DNA of 64,000 nucleotides from Hymenobacter sp. BT188 (GCF_014333585.1 NZ_JACSCW010000002.1:62001-126000); one strand, 5' to 3'. Shown: positions 1-9,892, counted from the stretch's first letter. Made by a program: numbers and translations. Notes: generated from the sequence alone by a model not told the origin.

Positions 1-208
1 ACGTCTGCGCGAAAGGGTGGAAAGGCTATTAGCGTATTAGGAAGTAGGTAGCACAACATGTCCATTACATTCTGTGTTGGCGGCCGTGCCACAGCGTAGA
101 AAGGAGACGTCTGTGGCGTTGGATTAATAATTGAGAGAAGAATTCAGAAGTCCTGCCGAGGCTGGTTGCCCTGGCCGGATGATAGCGAGTATTCTTACGT
201 ATTTAGCC
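1..208. other. Leading intergenic stretch, nothing recognised
   Basis: No ORF with a good start, RNA gene or terminator was recognised. It may contain the 3' surroundings of a gene outside the window. Confidence 0.4.
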
Positions 209-490
209 ATGTTCACCCCTAGCTTTCGCTGGCTGTTTGTGCTTGCCGCTCTGGCTTTTGCTACTGCCTGCCGGCCTTATCGCTTGCCCAGCCCAACGGC
301 TCCGCCCCAGCCCAAAGCCACCACTAATACAGGTGACAACGGCGGCGTAGCGCCGGTTACGGCGTTCAAAGGCCAGCGCAACAGCTATGATAAGAATGGC
401 TTGTTGAAAAAGAAAAAGTACGAGCGCCGCCGCATTAAGCGTAAAGTGGGGCAGCGAATGCTCTTTGGGCATCCATTACCATTTCAGTAA
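209..490 (+). CDS. Small lipoprotein with basic C-terminus, unknown function
   Basis: Reading from the ATG at 209 gives 93 residues beginning with a hydrophobic signal segment that ends in a lipobox (ATAC, Cys at residue 21), so the protein is probably lipidated and exported. After the Cys comes a Pro/Thr-rich stretch and then a strongly basic tail (KKKKYERRRIKRK). The frame stays open upstream to 131 without another good start, but only the 209 start gives a proper signal peptide. I do not recognise a family. It lies upstream of another small exported protein on the same strand. Confidence 0.6.
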   Translation: MFTPSFRWLFVLAALAFATACRPYRLPSPTAPPQPKATTNTGDNGGVAPVTAFKGQRNSYDKNGLLKKKKYERRRIKRKVGQRMLFGHPLPFQ

Positions 491-618
491 ACCGGGCCCA
501 AATTGCCTGATTAGCGCAACTTTACGTACAGTCAAATACTATTGAAAACTCCTCCCTACTAAAGCATCTGGGGGGCAAATTTATCCGGTTCGACTCTTGA
601 CCTTTATTCGTTACTCCC

Positions 619-954
619 ATGCGTCTTGCTGTTCTGTTATTCGTTGGGTTTGCGCTTAGCTGCTCCATATCTACCGCTTCAGCCCAGACCGCGGACGCCA
701 GCCCGGCTCGTCTGCGGGCCGAAAATCGCAAAGCGCTACGCGAGGCTCGCAAGTATAAGTCCGAGTACAAAGAGTCGCATTTGGCCGTTAATCGGGACGA
801 TCTGCACCGCAGCCAGCCCCGGGCACTCCCGCAGGATGGCAGGGGCCGTCTTCAATTCGACCACACCGGTACCGCGAAAGTAAGCGAACCATCCCGCGTG
901 AATCTGCGTCTAGGAAAGAAGAAAAAGTATATTCAACCTTCCTCCGAACTATGA
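619..954 (+). CDS. Small secreted protein, unknown function
   Basis: This 111-residue protein has a clear signal peptide (MRLAVLLFVGFALSCSISTASA, cleavage predicted after ASA) followed by a charged, Arg/Lys-rich region with no recognisable domain. A GKKKKY motif near the end recalls the basic tail of the lipoprotein upstream. Its stop overlaps the start of the ytxJ-like gene (ATGA, 951-954), so the two are probably translationally coupled. Function is unknown; a role at the envelope is inferred only from the signal peptide. Confidence 0.6.
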   Translation: MRLAVLLFVGFALSCSISTASAQTADASPARLRAENRKALREARKYKSEYKESHLAVNRDDLHRSQPRALPQDGRGRLQFDHTGTAKVSEPSRVNLRLGKKKKYIQPSSEL

Positions 955-1295
955 TTCCTTGGCAACAGCTTACCCAAGCAGACCAACTGACTGACATCGC
1001 CCGCGAGTCGCACGAGCAGCCGGTTCTTATCTTCAAACACAGCACTACCTGCTCTATCAGTGCGGCGGCGAAAAGCAAGCTGGAGCGCCAGTGGGCCGAT
1101 GCTGGTCTTAGTGACGCTAAAATTTATTACCTGGACTTGCTGCGCTTTCGCCCTATTTCCGGGGCTATCGCCGAAACATTTGGCGTGCGACACGAGTCGC
1201 CTCAGCTACTGCTTATTCAGGATGGCGAGTGTAGCTATAATGCCTCCCACATGGGCATTCGCCTCAATGAGGTGAAAGAGCTGCTCAGCGCCTAA
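951..1295 (+). CDS. ytxJ: Bacilliredoxin-like protein, YtxJ family
   Basis: The 114-residue cytoplasmic protein has a thioredoxin-like start, then KHSTTCSIS with a single Cys at residue 34. This corresponds to the monothiol active site of YtxJ (bacillithiol system redox-active protein; family motif KHSTxCxIS). Members are thought to remove bacillithiol from mixed disulfides. A cis-Pro-like ESPQ segment follows near residue 84, as expected for the fold. Length fits the family. It is coupled by a 4-bp overlap to the preceding secreted protein gene and followed by a strong bidirectional terminator. Bacillithiol use is common in this phylum but cannot be shown from this window. Confidence 0.85.
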   Translation: MIPWQQLTQADQLTDIARESHEQPVLIFKHSTTCSISAAAKSKLERQWADAGLSDAKIYYLDLLRFRPISGAIAETFGVRHESPQLLLIQDGECSYNASHMGIRLNEVKELLSA

Positions 1296-1311
1296 GTCTG
1301 AAAGACTTACA

Positions 1312-1360
1312 AAACAGTCGGGCCCGGTGGAAGCAATACTTCCACCGGGCCCGACTGTTT
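1312..1360. terminator. Bidirectional terminator hairpin
   Basis: Perfect 22-bp inverted arms (1312-1332/1333 and 1339-1360) around a 5-nt loop, GC-rich inside with A/T-rich ends on both sides. It separates the convergent ytxJ-like and OsmC genes and can serve both strands. Confidence 0.85.
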
Positions 1361-1372
1361 ATGGGAAATATT

Positions 1373-1777
1373 CTACTCGTAAGAGAAGTGAACCTGCTGG
1401 CGAATTTCCGGGTTCAGACTGAGCGCCACGGGGCAAGTACGTGCTGCGTTTTCGAGCACGGTACGGTCTTTCGCCGAAAGCGTAGCGGGCATCCGAAAGT
1501 CAACGTCGATCTGGGCGATGCGGCGTGGGTCGCTGGCCATGTGCTTGGTGACGGAAAAGGTCGTCGACGTCAGGTCGAGGCCGCTGCGGTCGGCCACGAT
1601 TCCCATGATGGTCATCATACAGCTGCCCAGCGCCGTGCTTACTAAGTCGGTTGGTGAAAACCCCTCGCCCCGACCGTGGTTATCCAAGGGAGCATCAGTG
1701 AAAATAACATTGCAGGAAGCGCTGTGCGTGGCTTCGGTGCGTAATTGGCCGGTATACCGGGCGGTGGCGGTGCTCAT
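1373..1777 (-). CDS. OsmC family peroxiredoxin
   Basis: The 134-residue protein fits the OsmC/Ohr family, which reduces organic hydroperoxides using two cysteines. The expected pair is present: Cys53 in ALGSCMMTI and Cys115 in ARTCPVALS, together with the family segment GEGFSPTDLVSTALG. The start at 1777 (MSTATARYTG) is chosen over an in-frame ATG 13 codons upstream because family members begin there and because a TAAATTTG promoter element lies just upstream at 1814-1821 on the same strand. It ends against the shared terminator with the ytxJ-like gene, another thiol-redox protein. Confidence 0.9.
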   Translation of the reverse strand: MSTATARYTGQLRTEATHSASCNVIFTDAPLDNHGRGEGFSPTDLVSTALGSCMMTIMGIVADRSGLDLTSTTFSVTKHMASDPRRIAQIDVDFRMPATLSAKDRTVLENAARTCPVALSLNPEIRQQVHFSYE

Positions 1778-1813
1778 AGTCAGATAGTCAGGAAGAGTGC
1801 AATACTTTGAGCG

Positions 1814-1821
1814 CAAATTTA
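1814..1821 (-). promoter_or_regulatory. Candidate -7 element TAAATTTG for the OsmC gene
   Basis: On the minus strand this octamer matches the Bacteroidota -7 consensus TAnnTTTG and lies 36 bp upstream of the OsmC start. No clear -33 TTTG was found, so the call rests on one box. Confidence 0.45.
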
Positions 1822-1884
1822 CGTACTTTCGGTGGGGCCGCTATCAGGGGGCCAATTTCGTTTGAATTTCTCAGTTGTATAGCT

Positions 1885-2679
1885 GTGTTGCTACCCATAC
1901 GACCTCTGTTTTTTTTCGGCATCGCCCTGCTGCTGTTGGGAGCTGGATCGGCGGCCCAGGCCCAGGATGCTACCCCCAACGAGACGCCTTCGTATCGAAA
2001 GGAGTTTACGTATGGCATAAACTTTAACACTAGAGGTGGCCTAATTGGGGGCGTCAACGTGCGCTCTACCCGCGTGCTGAACGACAAATGGTCGCGCTTC
2101 TGGAGCATTGAGGGTGTGGAGGTGAAACACCCCAAAGAGCAGCGTATTGGCAATCAGTTTACGGGCGGAACGTATGTGCTAAATAAGTCCAACTATATGT
2201 TCGTGTTGCGGCCATCGTTTGGTGCTCAGCGCGTTATCTTTCGCAAAGCGCCGGAGTCGGGTGTACAGGTAAACGCATTATTCGGTGGTGGTCCATCGGT
2301 GGCGTTGCTGATGCCATATAACATTTATTACGACTACACCGAGCGTGTTGGTGGCCGGCCGGGTGGTCCTGAGGATATTCGAACGGAGCAATTTGATCCA
2401 GCCATACACGGTGATTCCCAGTTTATTGTAGATAGAGCCCCATTATTTAGTGGCGCCAATGACGTGAAGCCATCGGCCGGTGTTCACTTGCGCGGAGCAC
2501 TCAGCTTCGAGTATGGTCGCTACCGCGATGCTGTTGCGGGGATTGAATCTGGCTTTTTATTCGAGTATTTCCCCAGCCGCCCTACTATTCTGCGGGCTAC
2601 CGGCATCTCCGACGCCAAGCTCAACGAGACATTTTTCCCCTCCGTTTATCTGACTATTTATTTGGGGACGCGGAATTAA
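1885..2679 (+). CDS. Predicted outer-membrane beta-barrel protein
   Basis: The frame is open from 1807 (TTG) to 2679 without an ATG near the front. I choose the GTG at 1885 because it directly precedes a clean signal peptide (hydrophobic core FFFGIALLLLGAGS, cleavage after AQA) and because the divergent OsmC promoter lies across the 1807 region. The mature part has alternating hydrophobic and aromatic strands, several Gly/Tyr-rich turns and a C-terminal strand ending VYLTIYLGTRN, as in Bacteroidota outer-membrane barrels. No specific family is recognised. The next gene is lipA after a 190-bp gap. Confidence 0.6.
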   Translation: MLLPIRPLFFFGIALLLLGAGSAAQAQDATPNETPSYRKEFTYGINFNTRGGLIGGVNVRSTRVLNDKWSRFWSIEGVEVKHPKEQRIGNQFTGGTYVLNKSNYMFVLRPSFGAQRVIFRKAPESGVQVNALFGGGPSVALLMPYNIYYDYTERVGGRPGGPEDIRTEQFDPAIHGDSQFIVDRAPLFSGANDVKPSAGVHLRGALSFEYGRYRDAVAGIESGFLFEYFPSRPTILRATGISDAKLNETFFPSVYLTIYLGTRN

Positions 2680-2857
2680 TCCTGTTTCTATAAGCTGCTA
2701 CGGGCGAATTGGGCTTATAAAAGCCCCCCAGTATACCTGCTCTGTTGCGACAACCACCGTGTTGGTCCGTTGCAGGGCATCTTTATTCCCTTCTCGTTTG
2801 TTGTATAGTCTGCTGCGCGGGTCGAGCCCGATATGCGGCTAACTCCTGCCTGACCCT

Positions 2858-2865
2858 TACCTTTG
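2858..2865 (+). promoter_or_regulatory. -7 element TACCTTTG directly upstream of lipA
   Basis: Exact match to the Bacteroidota -7 consensus TAnnTTTG. It ends only 4 nt before the lipA ATG at 2870, so transcription would start at or next to the start codon and the mRNA would be leaderless. No obvious -33 element was found. Confidence 0.55.
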
Positions 2866-2869
2866 TAGT

Positions 2870-3775
2870 ATGGACGAACTGTTGCTGACCTTACCTATTA
2901 TTCAGCCCGAGCCGGCAGCCCCGGCCCGGCCGCGCAAGCCCGATTGGCTGCGCGTAAAACTGCCCGTCGGCCCTGAGTACGCTAAAGTTCGTCGGCTCGT
3001 AGATGAGCATAAGCTGCATACCATTTGCGAAAGCGGCAATTGCCCGAACATGGGCGAATGTTGGGGCGCTGGTACGGCCACCTTTATGATCTTGGGCAAC
3101 GTGTGTACGCGCTCCTGCTCGTTCTGCGCCGTGGCCACCGGCCGTCCGAATGAGTATGATACCGATGAGCCCCGCCGCGTAGCCGAAGCCATTCAGCTGA
3201 TGGGCGTGAAGCACGCCGTTATTACCTCCGTAAACCGTGATGAGCTGAAAGACCGGGGGGCCAGCATCTGGCTGGAAACGGTCGTGCGCATAAAACAACT
3301 GTCGCCGGCTACAACCATTGAAACGCTTATTCCGGATGTAAAAGCCAACTGGGAAGCGTTGGATACTATGATTGCCGGCGGTCAAGAGGTGGTATCGCAC
3401 AATGTTGAAACGGTGGGCAGCCTGTACCGTCTGGTGCGCCCGCAGGCCAAATATGACCGCTCACTGGAGCAGATTCGTCGGACGAAGGCCGCTGGCAAGC
3501 GCACGAAATCGGGCATTATGCTGGGCTTGGGCGAAAAGAAAGACGAGATGTATAAGGCCATGGACGACCTCGCCGCCAATGGCCTCGATATTCTGACCTT
3601 AGGCCAATACCTTCAGCCGACGAAGCGCCACCTGGAGGTTGCCGAGTTTATTCACCCTGATCTTTTTGCTCATTACCGCGAGGAAGGCCTCGCGCGCGGC
3701 CTCAAGTATGTAGAATCGGGGCCGCTGGTGCGCAGCAGCTACCACGCGGAGCGCCACGTAAATGTGCCTATTTAA
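2870..3775 (+). CDS. lipA: Lipoyl synthase
   Basis: This radical-SAM enzyme inserts two sulfurs into protein-bound octanoyl groups to make lipoyl cofactors. The 301-residue sequence has both expected cluster motifs: the auxiliary CX4CX5C (Cys53, Cys58, Cys64) and the radical-SAM CX3CX2C (Cys79, Cys83, Cys86). The C-terminal part carries [11 protein letters not shown] and [12 protein letters not shown], both highly conserved in LipA. Length and start are normal. Lipoyl-dependent enzymes or their partners (GcvP, SucB, Lpd) are encoded elsewhere in this window. The gene is bounded downstream by a long perfect palindrome. Confidence 0.97.
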   Translation: MDELLLTLPIIQPEPAAPARPRKPDWLRVKLPVGPEYAKVRRLVDEHKLHTICESGNCPNMGECWGAGTATFMILGNVCTRSCSFCAVATGRPNEYDTDEPRRVAEAIQLMGVKHAVITSVNRDELKDRGASIWLETVVRIKQLSPATTIETLIPDVKANWEALDTMIAGGQEVVSHNVETVGSLYRLVRPQAKYDRSLEQIRRTKAAGKRTKSGIMLGLGEKKDEMYKAMDDLAANGLDILTLGQYLQPTKRHLEVAEFIHPDLFAHYREEGLARGLKYVESGPLVRSSYHAERHVNVPI

Positions 3776-3779
3776 AGTG

Positions 3780-3840
3780 CTGCATTAGATACAAAAAAGC
3801 CCCCCAGGTTTCCTGGGGGGCTTTTTTGTATCTAATGCAG
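3780..3840. terminator. Perfect 61-bp palindromic bidirectional terminator
   Basis: Arms of 29 bp (3780-3808 and 3812-3840) are perfectly complementary around a TTT loop. The core is the recurrent AAAAAAGCCCCCCAGG/CCTGGGGGGCTTTTTT pair. It separates convergent lipA and the DUF4136 gene. Confidence 0.9.
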
Positions 3841-3846
3841 TGATAA

Positions 3847-4455
3847 TTAGCGACGGGCGTTGGTATTGGAGCCATCCTGGGGTGGATAGTTTTCCAAAAT
3901 GCCCCCCACGATGCGGTACACTTCCTCCTCCGAGATGGTGTTTTTATCTATCTGCGCCTGGCCCTGACCGCGCCACGCCAGTTCCTTACGCTTGGCATCC
4001 ACGAAGTCGATGATGACGGTTCCTGCTTTGTATTGCGTTACGTTCCCGTACGGCCCACGGCCATACATTCCGTAGCCACCATAGCCATAAAAGGGGTAGC
4101 CAAAGCCGCCGCCGTTGATCTGCTGCTTATCTTCAACCTTAGCATTGTAAGCCACATACAGATCGGGGCTTTGCTCGGCGTAAGTCAGGCCTTTCTTCTT
4201 CATTTCGGTTTCAACAGCGGTACGCATACGCTTGTCCAGGAAGGACTGATAGCCCCGAGCCGGACCTCCCTCAGCATCGGTTGTTTGCTGAGGATACCAT
4301 GACCACGTCTTGTAGGTGCGGAAATTAATTGAGTGGTCGTAGTCGGAGGTGACGCCTACCCGGGAAGAAGTGCAGCTGGTAACGCCCAATAACAGCGATA
4401 AGCCCACGGCTACCAAAGCAACCGGACGGCTGAATAAACTTGTGAATGCGTTCAT
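3847..4455 (-). CDS. DUF4136 lipoprotein
   Basis: The 202-residue protein starts with a signal peptide and a lipobox (VTSC), then SRVGVTSDYDHSINFRTYKTWSW, the characteristic opening of DUF4136 proteins. Further family features are the conserved DLYVAYN strand, a Gly/Tyr-rich insertion (GYPFYGYGGYGMYGRG) and VIIDFVDAKRKELAWRGQG. Family members are exported lipoproteins of unknown function, common in Bacteroidota. It is convergent with lipA. Confidence 0.88.
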   Translation of the reverse strand: MNAFTSLFSRPVALVAVGLSLLLGVTSCTSSRVGVTSDYDHSINFRTYKTWSWYPQQTTDAEGGPARGYQSFLDKRMRTAVETEMKKKGLTYAEQSPDLYVAYNAKVEDKQQINGGGFGYPFYGYGGYGMYGRGPYGNVTQYKAGTVIIDFVDAKRKELAWRGQGQAQIDKNTISEEEVYRIVGGILENYPPQDGSNTNARR

Positions 4456-4677
4456 ATTAAGTTGTCGAAGGGTTGAGTGAAAGAGCTAAGCGCGCTGCCG
4501 GACTAACGTAAAGTAGGGCCACCAAAGTACGTGCTTAACTCTGGCTATACAACGCCGCGGCAGGGGGCAATGTTCCCAAATAAGTGGGTCGGTAAAATGA
4601 GTAAAAGCAAATTTTTTCAGGGAAAAAACCTTGATCAACTTGAAATTTCTATATCTTCCCAAACCTAAACTAGACCT

Positions 4678-4977
4678 ATGCACAAACTCCTACCTTGCCT
4701 GTTTGGCCTCGCTTTGCTTGCTTCATGCAGTGCCGTCCGCGACGATTCCTTTAGCTCTTCGCGCGGCAACAAAAAACCAGTAGCTCACAACACGGTCGTG
4801 GAGTGCATTCTTTACGACGGGATGACCAAGGAGTCTACCCAACTCACTAACCTCAGCGTTAACTCTGAAGTACAGGTACTTGACACAGTAGACGCCTACT
4901 TTGTCCGGGCCCGCGTGACGGAGAAAGGGAAAGTTCTCAACGGCTACCTCTACCGCACCTGCTTTTCCCAACGCTAG
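4678..4977 (+). CDS. Small lipoprotein with possible SH3-like fold
   Basis: Begins with a lipoprotein signal (LALLASC, Cys at residue 17). The remaining ~80 residues are beta-rich, with VQVLDTVDAYFVRARVTEKGKVLNGYLY resembling bacterial SH3 domains, in which a ligand-binding groove recognises peptidoglycan or other cell-surface polymers. That assignment is by pattern only. It stands alone between divergent and convergent neighbours and has its own terminator at 4999-5037. Confidence 0.65.
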   Translation: MHKLLPCLFGLALLASCSAVRDDSFSSSRGNKKPVAHNTVVECILYDGMTKESTQLTNLSVNSEVQVLDTVDAYFVRARVTEKGKVLNGYLYRTCFSQR

Positions 4978-4998
4978 CAATTATCTAGGTTTTACCAA

Positions 4999-5037
4999 TA
5001 AAAAAGCCCCCCATGCCAAGCATGGGGGGCTTTTTTA
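4999..5037. terminator. Terminator hairpin built from paired GCCCCCC words
   Basis: TAAAAAAGCCCCCCATG at 4999-5015 pairs with CATGGGGGGCTTTTTTA at 5021-5037. A/T flanks on both sides allow use from both strands, between the convergent lipoprotein genes. Confidence 0.85.
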
Positions 5038-5058
5038 TGTCCGAGCAAGCTCGTTCCA

Positions 5059-5415
5059 CTACAGGTCATAATAGTTGGTCTTGCCGGAAGAGACTTGAAC
5101 CGTGGCAGTTACCAGCTGAGTGTTTTTGTAATATGAAAAGACATAATTACCTGGATTCAAACCCTTTATAACAATTCTGATTTTTCCATCCTGATAGGAA
5201 GCAGCATCAATATACTCGCTTTTCAGCGGAGGAATAGTGGGATAGTTATCAGCTACATACAAACGGTAGTAATAGGTAGCCTCGTCATTACTGTTGAGTA
5301 TTGGGTTGAATGCCACACTTATATCTCCTACAATTGCATCCTCATTTTTTGTGCAGGAGGAGGAGAATGTGAAGAGCGAGATGAGCAGCAGCAGAATCGA
5401 ATGTTTAGAGTTCAT
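5059..5415 (-). CDS. Small lipoprotein, beta-rich, unknown function
   Basis: The 118-residue protein has a lipoprotein signal ending SSSC followed by TKNED, a typical Bacteroidota outer-surface lipoprotein start. The mature part looks like one beta-sandwich (YYYRLYVADNYP, KIRIVIKGLNPGNYVFSYY, TATVQVSSGKTNYYDL), perhaps Ig-like. It is distinctly more A/T-rich than its neighbours, which may point to later acquisition. No family recognised. Confidence 0.62.
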   Translation of the reverse strand: MNSKHSILLLLISLFTFSSSCTKNEDAIVGDISVAFNPILNSNDEATYYYRLYVADNYPTIPPLKSEYIDAASYQDGKIRIVIKGLNPGNYVFSYYKNTQLVTATVQVSSGKTNYYDL

Positions 5416-5507
5416 CAGTATCTAAAGAATCATAAAAGCCTGTGGTGGAGTAGCCTTGCCAGACTATATGCTGATTTGGCCAGACGTAGATAATACATAG
5501 AACCCTT

Positions 5508-5544
5508 AAAAAAAGCCCCCCGGACATTGTCTGGGGGGCTTTTT
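5508..5544. terminator. Terminator hairpin with paired GCCCCCC words
   Basis: AAAAAAAGCCCCCC pairs with GGGGGGCTTTTT around a short spacer (one G-U pair in the inner stem). It lies just downstream of gcvP on the minus strand and upstream of the small lipoprotein. Confidence 0.8.
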
Positions 5545-5562
5545 GGGCTCGTAACTCAAAAC

Positions 5563-8481
5563 TTAGTATGACGGACCACGGTCAGTTTCAACCAGCTTCT
5601 CCTCGGCATCCACATACTCCTCGATGGGTGTGCAGGCGCAGATAAGGTTACGGTCGCCGAAGGCGGAATCGATGCGGCTGACGGCTGGCCAGAACTTATA
5701 AGCACGCACGTACTCGATGGGATAAGCCGCCTGCTCGCGAGTGTAAGGGCGGTCCCACTCGTTGGCCATGATGGTAGCGGCTGTATGTGGCGCGTGCTTC
5801 AGCAAGTTATCCTTAGCATCGGCGCGGCCTTCCTCTACTGCCCGAATCTCGTGACGAATCTTAATCATGGCGTCGCAGAAGCGGTCGAGCTCCTCTTTGC
5901 TTTCGCTTTCGGTGGGCTCCACCATCAGCGTGCCAGCCACAGGGAACGACACGGTAGGTGCGTGGTAGCCATAGTCCATCAGGCGCTTGGCAATGTCTTC
6001 TACCTCAATGCCCGCCTTCTTAAAGTGGCGGCACTCCAGAATCATCTCGTGCGCACATCGGCCTTGCGCACCTACGTACAGCACCGGGTAATGCTCCTCG
6101 AGGCGAGCCTTGATATAGTTGGCGTTCAGAATAGCAATGCGCGTAGCCTGGGTTAAGCCTTCGCCGCCCATCATGGAGATGTAAGCGTAGGAAATAGGCA
6201 GAATGCTAGCTGAGCCCCACGGAGCAGAAGAAACTGCACCAGTGGCCTTCTCGTGGCCAACCTCTATCACCACGTGGCCGGGCAGATAAGGCGCCAGATC
6301 AGCAACTACACCAATTGGACCTACGCCAGGACCACCGCCACCGTGAGGAATGCAGAAGGTTTTGTGCAGGTTCAGGTGACACACATCGGCACCAATATTG
6401 GCGGGCGACGTGAGGCCTACCTGAGCGTTCATGTTGGCGCCGTCCATGTACACGCGGCCGCCGTGCTGATGAATAGTGCGGCAGATGTCGATGATGGTTT
6501 CCTCATACACGCCGTGCGTGCTCGGGTAGGTCACCATTAGGCAGGAAAGATTGGCAGCGTGCTGCTCCGCCTTCTGCTTCAAGTCAGCTACATCGATGCT
6601 GCCATGCTCGTCGCTCTTCACTACCACTACCTGCATGCCAGCCATGACGGCCGAAGCGGGGTTGGTGCCGTGGGCCGAAGCCGGAATCAACGCAATATTG
6701 CGGTGGCCTTCGCCCCGACCTTCGTGGTAAGCACGAATAACCAGCAGGCCAGCGTACTCGCCCTGCGCGCCGGAGTTAGGCTGCAAGCTGACTGCTGCAA
6801 AGCCAGTTACCTCGCACAGCCACGCTTCCAACTCTTCGAAAATCTGTTTGTAGCCCTGGGCTTGCTCGCGGGGGGCAAAAGGATGTAGGCTGCCGATTTC
6901 AGGCCACGTCACCGGAATCATTTCGGCGGTAGCGTTGAGCTTCATAGTGCACGAACCCAGCGGAATCATGGAGTGAGCTAGGCTCAAATCCTTGTTCTCG
7001 AGCTGCTTCATGTAGCGCAGCATCTCATGCTCCGAGTGGTGCGTGTTGAAGATGGGGTGGGTGAGGTAGTCGCTGGTACGAACCAGACCTTCTGGCCACG
7101 TCAGTTCAACATCAGCAGGCATCTCGATGGAGCCAACTTCTTTGCCCAGCACTTTAGCGAATACGCTTACGATGTCGGCGACATCCGACGCCTCGGTATT
7201 TTGGTGCAGCGAAATCCCTACGCGCACCTCGTCGAAGTATCGGAAGTTCAGGCCAGCAGCTTCAGCTTCGCGCTTCACAGCCTGCTGCAATTCCTTGCTT
7301 TCCAGACGCAAGTTGAGCGCATCGAAGTAGAACTCATTGCTCTGCTCCACACCCAATGCCGTCAGCGCTTTCTCCAATGTTTGGGTTAAAGCGTGAATGT
7401 TGGTGGCAAACTGACGAATGCGCTCCGGACCGTGATACACAGCGTACATGCCAGCCAATACCGACAGTAGCACCTGCGCCGTGCAGATGTTACTTGTAGC
7501 TTTCTCCCGGCGAATGTGTTGCTCGCGAGTTTGCAGCGCCATGCGCAGCGCTTTGTTGCCAGCTGCGTCGATGCTTTGACCGATCAGACGACCTGGAATT
7601 ACGCGCTTGAACTGATCTTTAGTAGCGAAGAAACCAGCGTGCGGGCCACCGTAGCCCATCGGTACCCCGAAGCGCTGAGAGTTACCTACACAAACATCGG
7701 CACCCATTTCGCCGGGCGACTTCAGCAGCGTCAGCGCCATCAGGTCGGCGGCTACGGTTACGAATAGGCCGCTAGCGTGGGCTTGGGTGATAAAGTCAGT
7801 GTAATCGAATACCTGGCCGTCGGCGGCTGGGTACTGGAGCATAGCGCCAAATAGCGCCTCGTCGGAAAGATCGGCGGTGCGGTGGTCACCAATTACCAAC
7901 TCAATGTTGAGCGGCGTGGCGCGAGTACGCAACACGTCAATAGTCTGGGGCAATACCAACTCTGAGACGAAGAATTTCGTGGTGTTCTTTTTCTTGGTTT
8001 GGCTATGAAACATGTTCATGGCCTCGGCGGCAGCGGTGCCTTCGTCGAGCAAGCTGGCGTTGGCAATTTCAAGGCCGGTGAGGTCAATTATCATCGTCTG
8101 ATAATTGAGCAGAGCTTCTAAACGACCTTGGGCGATTTCAGCTTGGTACGGTGTATAAGCGGTATACCAGCCGGGGTTTTCGAGAATATTGCGCTGGATA
8201 ACGGGCGGCAGCTGGGTATCATGATAGCCCAGGCCAATGTAGTTTTTATAGATTTTATTCTGACCAGCTATCTGCTTGAACTTAGCCAAAAAGGCGCGCT
8301 CGGTGAGAGCGGCCGGCAAGTTTAGAGGCCGCTTGAGGCGGATGGCCGCCGGCACGGTTTCGTCGATAAGCTGATCGAGGGATTCCACGCCAATGGTGCG
8401 CAGCATTTGGGCTACAGCAACTTCGTCGGGGCCGTTGTGACGGTCCACAAACACATCAGCGGGCTTGGTTTTCAGCAACAT
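5563..8481 (-). CDS. gcvP: Glycine dehydrogenase (aminomethyl-transferring), GcvP
   Basis: P protein of the glycine cleavage system: a pyridoxal-phosphate enzyme that decarboxylates glycine and passes the aminomethyl group to the lipoyl arm of GcvH. The 972-residue length is that of the fused homodimeric type. The PLP lysine is Lys707 in [17 protein letters not shown], and EPTESES near the C-terminus is family-typical. The start at 8481 ([11 protein letters not shown]) is chosen because family alignment begins there; the frame runs open 61 codons further up but crosses a promoter element at 8538-8545. gcvH and gcvT are not in this window. It is divergent from the saccharopine-dehydrogenase-like gene. 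Confidence 0.97.
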   Translation of the reverse strand: MLLKTKPADVFVDRHNGPDEVAVAQMLRTIGVESLDQLIDETVPAAIRLKRPLNLPAALTERAFLAKFKQIAGQNKIYKNYIGLGYHDTQLPPVIQRNILENPGWYTAYTPYQAEIAQGRLEALLNYQTMIIDLTGLEIANASLLDEGTAAAEAMNMFHSQTKKKNTTKFFVSELVLPQTIDVLRTRATPLNIELVIGDHRTADLSDEALFGAMLQYPAADGQVFDYTDFITQAHASGLFVTVAADLMALTLLKSPGEMGADVCVGNSQRFGVPMGYGGPHAGFFATKDQFKRVIPGRLIGQSIDAAGNKALRMALQTREQHIRREKATSNICTAQVLLSVLAGMYAVYHGPERIRQFATNIHALTQTLEKALTALGVEQSNEFYFDALNLRLESKELQQAVKREAEAAGLNFRYFDEVRVGISLHQNTEASDVADIVSVFAKVLGKEVGSIEMPADVELTWPEGLVRTSDYLTHPIFNTHHSEHEMLRYMKQLENKDLSLAHSMIPLGSCTMKLNATAEMIPVTWPEIGSLHPFAPREQAQGYKQIFEELEAWLCEVTGFAAVSLQPNSGAQGEYAGLLVIRAYHEGRGEGHRNIALIPASAHGTNPASAVMAGMQVVVVKSDEHGSIDVADLKQKAEQHAANLSCLMVTYPSTHGVYEETIIDICRTIHQHGGRVYMDGANMNAQVGLTSPANIGADVCHLNLHKTFCIPHGGGGPGVGPIGVVADLAPYLPGHVVIEVGHEKATGAVSSAPWGSASILPISYAYISMMGGEGLTQATRIAILNANYIKARLEEHYPVLYVGAQGRCAHEMILECRHFKKAGIEVEDIAKRLMDYGYHAPTVSFPVAGTLMVEPTESESKEELDRFCDAMIKIRHEIRAVEEGRADAKDNLLKHAPHTAATIMANEWDRPYTREQAAYPIEYVRAYKFWPAVSRIDSAFGDRNLICACTPIEEYVDAEEKLVETDRGPSY

Positions 8482-8537
8482 AAAGAGAAGATAGAGGTGG
8501 CGAGAAGATGTGGCTGCACGGGCAACCGAACCTTTAA

Positions 8538-8545
8538 CAAAGGTA
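8538..8545 (-). promoter_or_regulatory. -7 element TACCTTTG for gcvP
   Basis: Exact TAnnTTTG match on the minus strand, about 57 bp upstream of the gcvP ATG. It supports the internal start at 8481 rather than the longer frame. No glycine riboswitch was recognised in the short leader. Confidence 0.5.
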
Positions 8546-8658
8546 AGGCGAAAACCTCTCCTGACGATAGGATTATTAGGCTGGCGAAGGTGGTAGCGCC
8601 TACACGCCAAAATATTTAACCAGATTTGCCCCCCAACCCACCCAATTCGTTTACTCAG

Positions 8659-9873
8659 ATGCACCCCCTAACTATTGGTATCATTCGCGAAGGAAAAACG
8701 CCCCCCGACCTGCGCGTGACGCTCACTCCTAAAAAATGCGTGGAGGCCGAAACGCTATTTCCTGGCCTCCGCATTGTGGTGCAGGAGTGCCCCTTACGCA
8801 GCTTTAAGGACCAAGAGTACCGCGACTTAGGCATTGAAGTTCGCCCGGAGGTGTCAGACTGCGACATACTGCTGGGCGTGAAAGAGGTGCCGCCTGCGCA
8901 GCTCATTCCGAACAAAACATACATGTTCTTCTCGCATACCGTGAAGAAGCAGCCCGCTAATCGGGAGCTGTTGCGGCAGATACTGAAGAAGAATATCACG
9001 CTGATTGACTACGAGTTGCTGACCAATGAGCAGGGAGAAAGAATAGTAGCGTTTGGGCGCTGGGCCGGTATCGTGGGTGCCTATAATGGGCTGCTGACGT
9101 ACGGCCGCAAGCACAACTTGTATGAGCTGAAGCCGGCTTACCAATGCGTCGACATGGAGGATATGCAGGAGGAGTTCTTCAAAGTCAAAAAATTGCCCCC
9201 CATCAAGATGGCGGTGACGGGGTCGGGTCGGGTGGCGCAAGGCGCGATTGAGGTGCTCGATAAAATGGGAATTCGGCGAGTGAGCGTCTACGATTATCTA
9301 TATCTGGACTTTAACGAGCCAGTGTACACCCAACTCCGTAGCAGCGATTACAACCGTCGCCGCGACGGCCGCGTGTGGGATACGTCCGATTTTCACCGCA
9401 ATCCGCAGGAATACGAATCTACGTTTGGTGCCTTTCTACCTGTTACTGATTTGCTGCTGGCCTGTGCCTATTGGCATCCGGCGGCGCCTAAGCTGTTTAG
9501 CGAAGCAGACACGCAGCGCCCAGATTTCCGCATTAACACCATCGCCGATATCACCTGCGACGTGAATGGCTCCGTTCCTACTACTAAGCTTAGCACCAGC
9601 ATTCAGGACCCAGCTTTTGACTACAATCCGCAAACCGGCGAGTTAGAACCGCCTTACTCCAACCCAACTAATATCACGGTGATGGCCGTGGATAACCTGC
9701 CCTGTGAGTTGCCCCGTAATGCCAGCCGTGACTTTGGCCGACAGTTGTTGGATAATGTGTTTCCCTATTTAGTGAGCGACAAACCTGAGCCGATTATTGA
9801 GCGGGCTACCATTGCTGCGGGGGGCGAATTGACGGAGCGCTACGCCTATTTGGCTGATTATGTAGCTGATTAA
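8659..9873 (+). CDS. Saccharopine dehydrogenase-like / AlaDH-PNT family oxidoreductase
   Basis: The 404-residue protein has an alanine dehydrogenase/PNT-like N-terminal domain ([19 protein letters not shown]) and a nucleotide-binding domain with the motif [13 protein letters not shown] near residue 195. The segments [14 protein letters not shown] and [14 protein letters not shown] resemble Lys1-type saccharopine dehydrogenase, which converts saccharopine and lysine plus 2-oxoglutarate. Substrate is inferred; alanine dehydrogenase is less likely because of the FSHT and FGRWAG motifs. The ATG at 8659 is preferred over an upstream in-frame start because conservation begins there. It is transcribed away from gcvP. 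Confidence 0.75.
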   Translation: MHPLTIGIIREGKTPPDLRVTLTPKKCVEAETLFPGLRIVVQECPLRSFKDQEYRDLGIEVRPEVSDCDILLGVKEVPPAQLIPNKTYMFFSHTVKKQPANRELLRQILKKNITLIDYELLTNEQGERIVAFGRWAGIVGAYNGLLTYGRKHNLYELKPAYQCVDMEDMQEEFFKVKKLPPIKMAVTGSGRVAQGAIEVLDKMGIRRVSVYDYLYLDFNEPVYTQLRSSDYNRRRDGRVWDTSDFHRNPQEYESTFGAFLPVTDLLLACAYWHPAAPKLFSEADTQRPDFRINTIADITCDVNGSVPTTKLSTSIQDPAFDYNPQTGELEPPYSNPTNITVMAVDNLPCELPRNASRDFGRQLLDNVFPYLVSDKPEPIIERATIAAGGELTERYAYLADYVAD

Positions 9874-9892
9874 CTCCTGCAATTAAATATCG

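Noticed and set aside
1807..1884. TTG start for the outer-membrane protein at 1807
   Set aside because: It gives ~26 residues ahead of the signal peptide and overlaps the likely OsmC promoter; GTG at 1885 fits better.
5785..8325. Several long plus-strand ORFs opposite gcvP
   Set aside because: They are antisense shadows of a strongly conserved G/C-rich gene and have no family features.
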